Below are positions 1-6,363 of a DNA stretch of 8,400 nucleotides, one piece after another. The notes beneath the pieces were generated by a model. That model was not told where the DNA came from, made no database searches, and worked only from the letters and a program-made list of their open reading frames with translations. The stretch covers positions 1 to 8,400 of the forward strand of contig WLFX01000033.1 of assembly GCA_009703545.1 (NCBI GenBank), written 5' to 3'. Origin of the DNA: Actinomycetota bacterium. GTDB lineage: Bacteria; Actinomycetota; Actinomycetes; Actinomycetales; Microbacteriaceae. The position numbers were made by a program, and so were the translations under genes. Every line of letters starts with the position of its first letter. The first letter of the stretch is position 1.

Positions 1-33
1 CACCACGGCGATTACCGCGAACCATCCGGTCAC
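1..33 (-). CDS. N-terminus of probable CNNM/DUF21-CBS (hemolysin-family) membrane protein, cut by the window edge
   Basis: Only 11 codons are visible. A GTG start overlaps the ybeY stop in a GTGA arrangement, and the frame reads VTGWFAVIAVV, which looks like the start of a first transmembrane helix. In actinobacteria the gene after ybeY is usually a CNNM-domain plus CBS-pair membrane protein (hemolysin/CorC family, linked to divalent cation transport), followed by era. The identity rests on this gene-order knowledge and the hydrophobic start, not on any domain seen here. An in-phase ATG in another frame (after bases ACCGG) would give a basic, non-hydrophobic peptide and is less likely. The Shine-Dalgarno is weak, as expected for a translationally coupled start. 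Confidence 0.5.
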   Translation of the reverse strand, partial: MTGWFAVIAVV

Positions 34-488
34 GAGCGCTCGGTATCCGCAAAAGAGTCGACGAGCTGGCGTTGAAGAGCGAACATAATGCGTTCCTCCG
101 CAGGTGCTGCATGGTCAAAACCCAAGAGGTGAAGGATTCCGTGCGACAACAGCCACCGAATCTCGTCATCGGTGGAGTGCTTAGCCGCGATGGCCTGCTG
201 AGCGGCAATCGTCGGGCAAATCACGACGTCACCCAACAATCCGGGATCAGACGGCTTCTCGTCATCGCCGGGGCGAAGTTCGTCCATGGGGAACGACAGA
301 ACGTCGGTGGGTCCGGGCTCATCCATCCATTCGACGTGCAATTTGGTCATCGCATCTTCGTCAACGAACACGACGGCAAGTTCGGCCTCTGGGTGAACCT
401 TCATCTCCGTCATGACGTGGGCGGCGAGGCGACGCATCGTCTCGAGGTCGATCACCTCGGTCGTTTCGTTGGCTATTTCGACGCTCAT
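30..488 (-). CDS. ybeY: Endoribonuclease YbeY (rRNA maturation factor)
   Basis: YbeY is a single-domain, zinc-dependent protein that acts in 16S rRNA 3' maturation and ribosome quality control in the cytoplasm. The 152-residue product has the family's usual length. It carries the signature HGILHLLGFDH at residues 116-126, whose three histidines (116, 120, 126) form the H3xH5xH metal site. The conserved PTDVLSFPMDE stretch lies at residues 60-70. The ATG start overlaps the phoH stop by four bases (ATGA), so translation is probably coupled. The phoH-ybeY pair is conserved very widely in bacteria and links both to RNA metabolism. The stop overlaps the GTG start of the next gene. Identification is firm; the nuclease activity itself is known from family members, not shown here. 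Confidence 0.96.
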   Translation of the reverse strand: MSVEIANETTEVIDLETMRRLAAHVMTEMKVHPEAELAVVFVDEDAMTKLHVEWMDEPGPTDVLSFPMDELRPGDDEKPSDPGLLGDVVICPTIAAQQAIAAKHSTDDEIRWLLSHGILHLLGFDHAAPAEERIMFALQRQLVDSFADTERS

Positions 489-1480
489 TGTGCCCCACGT
501 TTTCGGCCTGCGGCCTTCGCCTGAAGTTCTTGTTCGTGACGAGTGTATGCATCGACTATCTTGCCCACGAGCGTGTGTCGAACGACATCGGCACTCGTGA
601 GGACTGCGACAAACACGTCGTCCATGCCGTCGAGGATTTCGGTCGCGAGCTTCAAACCCGAGATCTCCGAGGGAAGGTCGACCTGGGTCGTGTCCCCCGT
701 AATGATCATCTTCGAGCCGAAGCCGAGACGCGTCAAAAACATCTTCATCTGTTGCGGCGTCGTATTTTGGGCCTCGTCAAGAATGATGTACGAGTCATTC
801 AGCGTGCGGCCTCTCATGTAGGCCAATGGTGCAACCTCGACGACTCCTGTCGCGAGAAGTTTTGGCACCAATTCGGGGTCCATCATGTCGTTGAGCGCGT
901 CATACAGAGGCCGAAGATACGGATCGATTTTCTCGGTCAGCGTGCCGGGCAAAAAACCGAGCCGCTCACCCGCTTCAACAGCCGGTCGGGTGAGGATGAT
1001 TCGCGTGACCTCTTTGCGCTGAAGCGCCTGAACAGCCTTCGCCATCGCCAGATAGGTCTTACCCGTTCCGGCCGGACCGATGCCAAACGTGATCGTCGTG
1101 TGTTCAATCGCGTCGATGTAATTCTTTTGGCCGACGGTTTTGGGGCGGATGGTCTTGCCGCGCGCGGAAAGAATCGCTTCGCCAAGAACGTCGGCGACCT
1201 TCCCACCATTTCGAGTGATGGTGGCGCCTTCAATGACGTCACTATCGGCGAGTTCCACACCGTTCGCGATCATGTCGACGAGTTCACGGATGTGGCCCTC
1301 GACGCGCGTGACCTCGTCGGGCTCACCGTCGATCGAGATGACGTTCCCCCGCGAATGGATTGTGACAGAGGGATAGCGAAGTTCGAGCGACGACAAAAAG
1401 CGGTCGTGCGGTCCGAGGAGTCGAACCATCGCGATGCCGTCGACCTCGATGTCGACGCGCGTGACGCTACTCTCCGCCAA
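485..1480 (-). CDS. phoH: PhoH family P-loop NTPase
   Basis: PhoH-like proteins are cytoplasmic ATPases of the superfamily-1 helicase-like fold, often paired with ybeY and thought to act in RNA metabolism. The 331-residue product has a small N-terminal KH-like region (about residues 10-75) and then the PhoH core. Walker A is GPAGTGKT at residues 135-142, Walker B is IILDEAQ at 232-238, and TGDTTQ at 261-266 is the following conserved motif. It closely resembles mycobacterial PhoH1 as I recall that sequence, for example in GKTIRPKT and GFLPGTLTEKIDPYLRPLYD. The start is a TTG 14 bases inside the HIT gene, chosen because a GAAGG Shine-Dalgarno lies five bases upstream. The next in-frame ATG is 17 codons later and would remove conserved N-terminal sequence. 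The stop overlaps ybeY (ATGA). The exact substrate is unknown. Confidence 0.95.
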   Translation of the reverse strand: MAESSVTRVDIEVDGIAMVRLLGPHDRFLSSLELRYPSVTIHSRGNVISIDGEPDEVTRVEGHIRELVDMIANGVELADSDVIEGATITRNGGKVADVLGEAILSARGKTIRPKTVGQKNYIDAIEHTTITFGIGPAGTGKTYLAMAKAVQALQRKEVTRIILTRPAVEAGERLGFLPGTLTEKIDPYLRPLYDALNDMMDPELVPKLLATGVVEVAPLAYMRGRTLNDSYIILDEAQNTTPQQMKMFLTRLGFGSKMIITGDTTQVDLPSEISGLKLATEILDGMDDVFVAVLTSADVVRHTLVGKIVDAYTRHEQELQAKAAGRKRGAQ

Positions 1481-1817
1481 GGGAACCTTCGGTCAGTCCG
1501 CCAGCAAGAACGTGAGCGTGCACATGAAAGACGTTTTGCCCGGCGTTTGCGCCCGAGTTGAAGATGAGTCGGAAATCGCCGTCCGCGTGTTCGCGGGCTA
1601 TATCGTGGGCGACGGACACCATTTCTGCGAGAAGCTGCGGGTCACCCGCGGCGAGTTCAACGACATTCGCATACGCCTCGGTCTTTGGAACGACCAGGAT
1701 GTGTATCGGAGCCCGTGGCGCGATGTCACGGAACGCGATGATCGAGTCCGACTCGAAAACGATGTCGGCCGGAATCTCGCGGGCGATGATGGCGGAAAAA
1801 ATACTCATTGAGTCCAT
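1467..1817 (-). CDS. HIT (histidine triad) family nucleotide hydrolase
   Basis: This is a small HINT-branch protein of 116 residues, typical for the family. Members are homodimeric purine-nucleotide phosphoramidases or hydrolases acting in the cytoplasm. The triad is HVHAH at residues 98-102, with His100 the expected nucleophile, preceded by the usual GQNVF. The N-terminal SIFSAIIAREIPADIVFE and PHILVVPKT-like stretches (PIHILVVPKT at 37-46) are typical HINT sequence. The CxxC zinc pair found in some relatives is absent: SIFS stands where CIFC would be. It begins about 10 bases after rsmE and ends inside phoH. A second ATG three codons downstream is an equally plausible start, since neither has a clear Shine-Dalgarno. 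The true cellular substrate is not predictable from sequence. Confidence 0.93.
   Translation of the reverse strand: MDSMSIFSAIIAREIPADIVFESDSIIAFRDIAPRAPIHILVVPKTEAYANVVELAAGDPQLLAEMVSVAHDIAREHADGDFRLIFNSGANAGQNVFHVHAHVLAGGLTEGSLGGE
1486..1490 (-). promoter_or_regulatory. Ribosome binding site supporting the TTG start of phoH
   Basis: GAAGG on the minus strand lies five bases before TTG at 1480, inside the last codons of the HIT gene. It supports the overlapping TTG start over the ATG 17 codons downstream. Confidence 0.55.
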
Positions 1818-1827
1818 TCTAACCGCG

Positions 1828-2562
1828 CTACCAGGTACCGCTCAGGGCGAGAATGGCGGCAATCGCGGCGGGGCCTGCCGTTGATGTGCGCAGGATCGGT
1901 CCGTCAAGTCGAACGGGGGTGGCGCCATCGGCGGTGAATCGTCCGATCTCGTCGTCGGTAATGCCCCCCTCGGGCCCGACAATCACACCGACGGTGGTCG
2001 GGTTACTGGCCGACGCGAACCACACCGTCAGACTGGTCGTCGAGCGCGGATCGAGAACGATCCAATTCGCCTCGGGCACACGGCCGCAGAGCGTGGCGGT
2101 CGACGTCGGGTCGGTAACCGTCGGGATCCGACTGCGCATCGACTGTTTGGATGCCTCACGCACGATTGCCGTCCACCGCGCAATTCCTTTGGCGACCTTG
2201 TCGCCCGCCCAGCGCGAGACGCTCCGTTCCGACTGCCACGGAATCACCGTGTCGACACCGAGTTCGGTCGCCATCTGAATCGCCATTTCATCGCGGTCGC
2301 CCTTGGCGAGGGCCTGCGCAAGAACGAAACGCGGTGCAGGGGCAGGGTCGAACCGAACGTGTTCGACGTTGCACGCAACAACGGACTTGTCAGCCGATGT
2401 GACGACCGCTTCGGCGCACCATCCACAACCGTCGGACACCAGAAATCGTTCACCGGCGCGAACACGCGCGACCTGAACCGCATGGCGCGCCTCGTCCCCC
2501 GTCAAGTGGACGCGGACAGTCGACGCATCGAGGGGCGTTTCGGTGAAGTAAAGGTTTGCCAT
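1828..2562 (-). CDS. rsmE: 16S rRNA (uracil-1498-N3)-methyltransferase RsmE
   Basis: RsmE transfers a methyl group from S-adenosylmethionine to N3 of U1498 in 16S rRNA of the 30S subunit. The 244-residue product has the expected two parts: an N-terminal PUA-like RNA-binding domain (about residues 1-72) and a C-terminal SPOUT trefoil-knot domain. Visible signatures are KGDRDEMAIQMATELGV at 87-103, WQSERSVSRW at 109-118, EASKQSMR at 136-143, GPEGG at 196-200 and LDGPILRTSTA at 219-229, which form the cofactor-binding knot. The ATG shares one base with the dnaJ stop (TAATG), so the two genes are probably translationally coupled. This dnaJ-rsmE pairing is common in Gram-positive lineages. Identity is firm. 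Confidence 0.95.
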   Translation of the reverse strand: MANLYFTETPLDASTVRVHLTGDEARHAVQVARVRAGERFLVSDGCGWCAEAVVTSADKSVVACNVEHVRFDPAPAPRFVLAQALAKGDRDEMAIQMATELGVDTVIPWQSERSVSRWAGDKVAKGIARWTAIVREASKQSMRSRIPTVTDPTSTATLCGRVPEANWIVLDPRSTTSLTVWFASASNPTTVGVIVGPEGGITDDEIGRFTADGATPVRLDGPILRTSTAGPAAIAAILALSGTW

Positions 2563-3659
2563 TAGACCGTGAAGAAACGATCGCGAAGTTTGGCAAAAAG
2601 TCCCTGGCGGTGCTCGGCCAAATGAGGCGCAGCCGCGGGCCGTAGCGCCGCAAATTCCTCGATGAGTTTGGATTCCTTAGCGTTGAGTTTGCCTGGGGTC
2701 ATCACCTGAACGCCAAACTTCGCATCGCCCCGACCGCTTCCACGCAAGTGGCCGACCCCGCGGCTTTTGACGACAATCACGTCACCCGACTGTGCTCCGG
2801 CTTTAATGTCGACCGACACTTCACCGTCGAGAGCGTCGAGTGTCACGGTCGTTCCGCGAATCGCATCGACCATGTCAATCTGAATCGTTGCGAGAAGGTC
2901 ATCGCCCTGACGCGCCCAGACCTCAGAGGGGGTCACATGGAATTCGACGTAGACGTCGCCAGCCGGACCGCCCGCTTCACCGACCTCACCGACACCGCGC
3001 AAATGAACGCGTTGACCAGTTTCGATTCCCGCCGGGATGTGAACGTCGAGAGTCGTCCGTGCCCGAACGCGTCCGTGACCAGCACACGTGGGACACGCGG
3101 CCGCGATGACCGTTCCGTATCCGCGACACGAACCACACGGCGTCGCCGTGACGATGTTCCCCAATAGGCTGCGAACTTGCCGTTGCACAGAGCCACTTCC
3201 GCCACAGACGTCACAGCGAGAGGGACTAGTTCCAGGTGCACAGCACGTTCCCTGACAGGTGTCACACACGACTGCGGTGTCAACTTCGATTTCACGATCG
3301 CCCCCGAAAATCACATCGACGAGTTCGATGTCGACTCGAAGCAGGGCGTCGTTTCCGCGTTGCGCCCGCGACTGCGGGCCACGAGATTGGCTTCCGCCGA
3401 AGAACGCATCGAAGACGTCGCCCATGTTCCCGAATCCGGGCATCCCGCCAAAGTTGCTCTGGCCACCCATGTCGTAATTTCGGCGCTGTTCGGCGTCACC
3501 CAAAACATCGTAGGCGTGGGTCACTGCCTTGAACCGTTCCTCAGCGCCCTCCTCTGAATTCACATCGGGGTGGAGTTCGCGCGCGAGTTTCCGATACGCC
3601 TTCTTGATGTCGTCCTGGCTGGCGTCACGGGCGACCCCCAAAATCTCGTAATGGTCCAT
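2562..3659 (-). CDS. dnaJ: Molecular chaperone DnaJ (hrcA-linked, DnaJ2 type)
   Basis: DnaJ is the Hsp40 co-chaperone that delivers unfolded substrates to DnaK and stimulates its ATPase. The 365-residue product has a J domain (about residues 1-65) with the essential HPD at 30-32. A short Gly/Phe linker follows (about 65-100), then the zinc-binding region (132-196) and the C-terminal substrate-binding barrels. The four cysteine repeats are CDTCQGTC (132-139), CDVCGGSG (149-156), CGSCRGYG (175-182) and CPTCAGHG (189-196). In the first, the last glycine of CxxCxGxG is a cysteine, followed by another cysteine. All eight zinc ligands remain. The ATG directly abuts the hrcA stop (TAAATG) with GGGAG about 11 bases upstream. 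The linkage to hrcA marks the second dnaJ of actinobacteria, the other usually sitting with dnaK-grpE. CIRCE/HrcA control is likely. Confidence 0.95.
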   Translation of the reverse strand: MDHYEILGVARDASQDDIKKAYRKLARELHPDVNSEEGAEERFKAVTHAYDVLGDAEQRRNYDMGGQSNFGGMPGFGNMGDVFDAFFGGSQSRGPQSRAQRGNDALLRVDIELVDVIFGGDREIEVDTAVVCDTCQGTCCAPGTSPSRCDVCGGSGSVQRQVRSLLGNIVTATPCGSCRGYGTVIAAACPTCAGHGRVRARTTLDVHIPAGIETGQRVHLRGVGEVGEAGGPAGDVYVEFHVTPSEVWARQGDDLLATIQIDMVDAIRGTTVTLDALDGEVSVDIKAGAQSGDVIVVKSRGVGHLRGSGRGDAKFGVQVMTPGKLNAKESKLIEEFAALRPAAAPHLAEHRQGLFAKLRDRFFTV

Positions 3660-4682
3660 TTATGCGTCGTCTCCCAAAACCTGCGACAAATAGCGGGCAA
3701 CAGCCTCGACCGCCGCCATGTTCAGCGGATAGTTCATGCGCGTCGGCCCCAGAATCGCCACTCGTGACGAGTCGCCTCCCATCGCCGAGTACGCGTGCGA
3801 AATGACGGCGGTATCAGACAGATCATCGGACATCTCACGTCCGATTCGAACACCAGAGTCATCGCCGTGTGCACGCATTTCGCCGAACAAGCGCAACAGT
3901 GTCACTTGCTCTTCGATTGCATCGAGAACTGGCGCGACGGATCCCGCAAAATCGACGTCTGCCCGAACGAGTTTGGGGGTGCCGGCGACAATTAGCCGAT
4001 CCTTGCGATGCGAATCGACCTGAGACTTGAGTGCCGTGCGGACGCCGTCGATGATCGGACGCAAGGTTGGCGGAACTGACTCGCCGAGAGAGGACATCGC
4101 GCCGTCCACCTCACTGAGCGAAACACTGGCAAGGGTTGTCGCAACTCGGGCACGCACGTCGGCAAGTGTCGACTCGTCGAGTTCCGCGTCAAAATCGACC
4201 ATTCGACGATCAATGCTTCCCCCAGCCGTTATCAAGATGAGGTAGGCCTTGCTGGGCGAAACGGGAACAATCTCTACGTGTGCGACGCGTTCGTTGCCGA
4301 GTGTCGGAAATTGCACCATCGCAACCTGGTTCGTGAGGTCGGACAACATCTTGACCGTGCGAGCGAAAAAATCGTCGAGGTCGAGCGACTCATCAAGGAA
4401 TCGCTGGATGGCGCCAACCTGCTGAACAGTCAACGGTCGAATGTCGCTGAGGGAATCGACGAAACGGCGATATCCGAGGTCCGTCGGGACGCGACCCGCC
4501 GACGTGTGCGGCGCATGAATGAGATTTGCTTCCTCAAGGATCGCCATGTCATTGCGAATCGTCGCCGCCGAGACCCCAAAATCATGGCGTTCGACAATTG
4601 CACGCGACCCCACTGGTTCACGTGAATCGACGTAGTCCTCGACGATGACGCGGAGGACGTCGAGCGCGCGTTGCGAAACCAC
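3660..4682 (-). CDS. hrcA: Heat-inducible transcriptional repressor HrcA
   Basis: HrcA is the dimeric repressor that binds CIRCE operators and silences chaperone genes until heat shock. From the chosen start the product has 340 residues, normal for the family. The N-terminal winged helix covers about residues 1-75, with the recognition segment GVSAATIRNDMAILEE (36-51) and the wing HTSAGRVPTDLGYR (59-72). The rest is the GAF-like effector and dimerisation region. I chose the GTG at 4682 because AGAGGAG lies five bases upstream and because homologues begin close to VSQRALDVL. Upstream ATG and GTG codons in the same frame fall inside or at the edge of the CIRCE element and are unlikely starts. 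The gene heads the operon and directly precedes dnaJ. A CIRCE element in its own leader indicates autoregulation. Confidence 0.95.
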   Translation of the reverse strand: MVSQRALDVLRVIVEDYVDSREPVGSRAIVERHDFGVSAATIRNDMAILEEANLIHAPHTSAGRVPTDLGYRRFVDSLSDIRPLTVQQVGAIQRFLDESLDLDDFFARTVKMLSDLTNQVAMVQFPTLGNERVAHVEIVPVSPSKAYLILITAGGSIDRRMVDFDAELDESTLADVRARVATTLASVSLSEVDGAMSSLGESVPPTLRPIIDGVRTALKSQVDSHRKDRLIVAGTPKLVRADVDFAGSVAPVLDAIEEQVTLLRLFGEMRAHGDDSGVRIGREMSDDLSDTAVISHAYSAMGGDSSRVAILGPTRMNYPLNMAAVEAVARYLSQVLGDDA

Positions 4683-4687
4683 GAAGA

Positions 4688-4694
4688 CTCCTCT
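4688..4694 (-). promoter_or_regulatory. Ribosome binding site of hrcA
   Basis: The minus strand reads AGAGGAG, followed by five bases (TCTTC) and then GTG. This decides the hrcA start at 4682 against the ATG at 4697-4695 and the GTG at 4703. It lies two bases after the CIRCE element. Confidence 0.75.
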
Positions 4695-4696
4695 CA

Positions 4697-4723
4697 TTGG
4701 CACTCTCGGGCATAGATTGCTAA
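4697..4723 (-). promoter_or_regulatory. CIRCE operator (HrcA binding site)
   Basis: On the minus strand the arms are TTAGCAATC and GAGTGCCAA, separated by exactly nine bases (TATGCCCGA). The CIRCE consensus is TTAGCACTC-N9-GAGTGCTAA, so each arm has one mismatch, 16 of 18 positions matching. The position is just upstream of hrcA and a few bases downstream of a possible -10 box, the classic place for HrcA repression at the transcription start. HrcA encoded by the next gene is the expected ligand. The inverted repeat would also lie in the mRNA leader next to the hrcA Shine-Dalgarno. Confidence 0.92.
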
Positions 4724-4730
4724 TCCCTCA

Positions 4731-4761
4731 ATAGTACGCGCGGTCGACGCAACGGGTGCAA
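4731..4761 (-). promoter_or_regulatory. Possible promoter of the hrcA-dnaJ operon
   Basis: The minus strand has TACTAT at 4736-4731, a good -10 match, and TTGCAC at 4761-4756 as a -35 candidate. The spacer is 19 bases, longer than the ideal 17, so the -35 assignment is weak. A start about seven bases after the -10 would place +1 next to the first base of CIRCE, which fits repression by HrcA and supports the -10 call. The whole gap 4683-4786 contains no gene and no hairpin with a T-run. Confidence 0.5.
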
Positions 4762-4786
4762 TTACGGACCGTTACCTCAGCACCGC

Positions 4787-6001
4787 TCAGTCGGCGAGAA
4801 TCGTGCGCACGACGAAATCAGCGAGCAAACGTCCACGTTTCGTGAGCACGAGCCGCCCCGCGATGGCCTCAGTCCCCTCGACGAGTCCGTCGGCGATGAG
4901 TCCTGCGACAGCTTTTCGTCCAGTTGGCGTGAGCCCGTCGATGGCAATTCCGTTGCGAACGCGAATTCCGAGCAGTACAACTTCGTCGGCGCGCTGATCA
5001 GCATCGAGTACTTCGCGTTCCAGCGCTGGTGATTCGCCGGCCGAGATGCGCTCGGCGTAGGCAGCCGGGTGCTTGACGTTCCACCACCGGACGCCGTTGA
5101 GGTGGCTATGCGCACCCGGCCCGAACCCCCACCAATCGGCGCCTTGCCAATAGGACAGGTTGTGTCGCGACCGGGTCCCTGCACCGCGTGCCCAGTTGCT
5201 CACTTCGTACCAGTCGAATCCAGCCTCGGTGAGTAACGCATCCGCCAACTCGTACATGTCGGCGTGGGTGTCGTCGTCGATCGCGTCTAGTTCGCCACGG
5301 CGAATGCGGCGTTCGAGAGCCGTGCCCTCTTCGACGATGAGGGAATAGGCCGAGATATGGTCGGTTTCGAGTGCAATGGCGGCATCGAGGCTGGCCCGCC
5401 ACTCATCCAATGTTTCGCCCGGCGTTCCATAGATAAGGTCCACCGAGGTTTGTAGACCTGCCTCTTTTGCCCAGGCGACGGCCGTGGCGACGGACGCGGG
5501 CTCGTGGGTGCGGTCGAGAATCGAGAGAACGCGGGGCACCGCCGATTGCATCCCGACCGAGACTCGTGTGACGCCCGCCACCGCAAATGCGAGAAGAGAC
5601 TCACGGGTAACCGTGTCGGGATTCGCTTCGATGGTGACCTCTGCGTCGTCAGCAATGCCGAACGACGTGCGCACCGCGTCAAGCACACGGGCGATGTCGC
5701 CCTCGGGCAAGAGTGTCGGGGTGCCTCCCCCGATAAACACGGTCGCCGCAGGGCGTCGCGGTGAACCGTTGTCGACCAACACGCGTTCGGCAAAGACGAT
5801 TTCGGCAAGTAGGTCGTCCACGAACGACTGACGTGTCACGCCCCGCAATTCCGTCGCCGTGTAGGTGTTGAAATCGCAATACCCGCATCGAACGGTGCAA
5901 AACGGAATGTGCAGATATATGCCAAACGGCGTCTCTGCACGACCAACTGAGGGGATCGATCCGTCCCGCGGCGCAACCTCACCTCTCGGAAGAGACGCCA
6001 C
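4787..6001 (-). CDS. hemW: Heme chaperone HemW (radical SAM, formerly called HemN-like)
   Basis: HemW is a radical SAM protein related to oxygen-independent coproporphyrinogen oxidase that binds heme and is thought to insert it into target proteins. From the chosen start the product has 404 residues. The cluster motif CTVRCGYC gives Cys35, Cys39 and Cys42 as the 4Fe-4S ligands. GGGTPTLL (about 91) and EANPDT (125-130) are radical SAM core motifs. HNLSYW (280-285) is the HNxxYW signature that separates HemW from true HemN. A C-terminal HemN_C-like region follows. The GTG at 6001-5999 overlaps the stop of the upstream membrane protein by one base (TAGTG) and gives MASLPRGEVAP, matching homologues in style. 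A TTG 15 bases further upstream is possible. A clear Shine-Dalgarno is lacking, so coupling is likely. The gene ends about 100 bases before hrcA. Confidence 0.93.
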   Translation of the reverse strand: MASLPRGEVAPRDGSIPSVGRAETPFGIYLHIPFCTVRCGYCDFNTYTATELRGVTRQSFVDDLLAEIVFAERVLVDNGSPRRPAATVFIGGGTPTLLPEGDIARVLDAVRTSFGIADDAEVTIEANPDTVTRESLLAFAVAGVTRVSVGMQSAVPRVLSILDRTHEPASVATAVAWAKEAGLQTSVDLIYGTPGETLDEWRASLDAAIALETDHISAYSLIVEEGTALERRIRRGELDAIDDDTHADMYELADALLTEAGFDWYEVSNWARGAGTRSRHNLSYWQGADWWGFGPGAHSHLNGVRWWNVKHPAAYAERISAGESPALEREVLDADQRADEVVLLGIRVRNGIAIDGLTPTGRKAVAGLIADGLVEGTEAIAGRLVLTKRGRLLADFVVRTILAD

Positions 6002-6363
6002 TACGCCCCGTTCCAAATGATCGACATGCGCACGATCATGACCGCTATGGCGAGAGACACGATTCCCATGGCAATCGTCGCGAATCGGGTTCGGTCAACC
6101 AGTGCCCACACGGTGACACCGATGGTCATCGCGAGCGCGGTGACGAGGTACAACCAAAACTCGAGCGCATCGCCGCCAGCAGGGTTCCCCACGAGTGGTT
6201 GGACAATTGCAACCATCATGAGGACGACGAGCACGCCCGCCACCGACAGAGTGCCGAGGACGGTGAGGTCCCGCGGTGGATTTCCGCGAATCCCCGAGAC
6301 CACCGAGATTAACCCCACGGCGACCACAACGGCGACACTCGCGACCGTGAGCCACTCAATCAT
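6001..6363 (-). CDS. Small four-helix membrane protein of unknown function
   Basis: The 120-residue product is almost entirely hydrophobic, with four likely transmembrane helices at about residues 4-23, 33-55, 67-89 and 94-112. The loops are short: IRGNPPRD between helices 1 and 2, VGNPAGGDALEF between 2 and 3, and DRTR between 3 and 4. There is no signal peptide beyond helix 1 and no recognisable catalytic motif. The end (AVMIVRMSIIWNG) and the FWLYLVTAL stretch resemble conserved actinobacterial proteins of unknown function as I remember them, which is a weak basis. The ATG lies inside the last codons of truB (8-base overlap) and the stop overlaps the hemW start, so the frame is held between two conserved genes. 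That tight packing is the best evidence that it is real. No function can be assigned. Confidence 0.82.
   Translation of the reverse strand: MIEWLTVASVAVVVAVGLISVVSGIRGNPPRDLTVLGTLSVAGVLVVLMMVAIVQPLVGNPAGGDALEFWLYLVTALAMTIGVTVWALVDRTRFATIAMGIVSLAIAVMIVRMSIIWNGA

Noticed and set aside
488..1561. A 357-codon open frame on the plus strand
   Set aside because: It is antisense to phoH over nearly its whole length, its product is rich in Arg, Asp and His with no recognisable motif, and phoH on the other strand is unmistakable. Long antisense frames are common in GC-rich DNA.
4695..4703. hrcA starting at the upstream ATG (4697) or GTG (4703)
   Set aside because: Both lie in or at the edge of the CIRCE operator and add residues not expected at the HrcA N-terminus. 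The GTG at 4682 has a good Shine-Dalgarno.
4751..4775. A small inverted repeat (AACGG and CCGTT arms) after hemW as a terminator
   Set aside because: The stem is only five pairs with a 13-base loop and there is no T-run on either strand, so it does not qualify as an intrinsic terminator.
5287..5808. A 173-codon minus-strand frame inside hemW
   Set aside because: It is an out-of-frame reading of hemW with arginine- and proline-rich composition and no support for a start.
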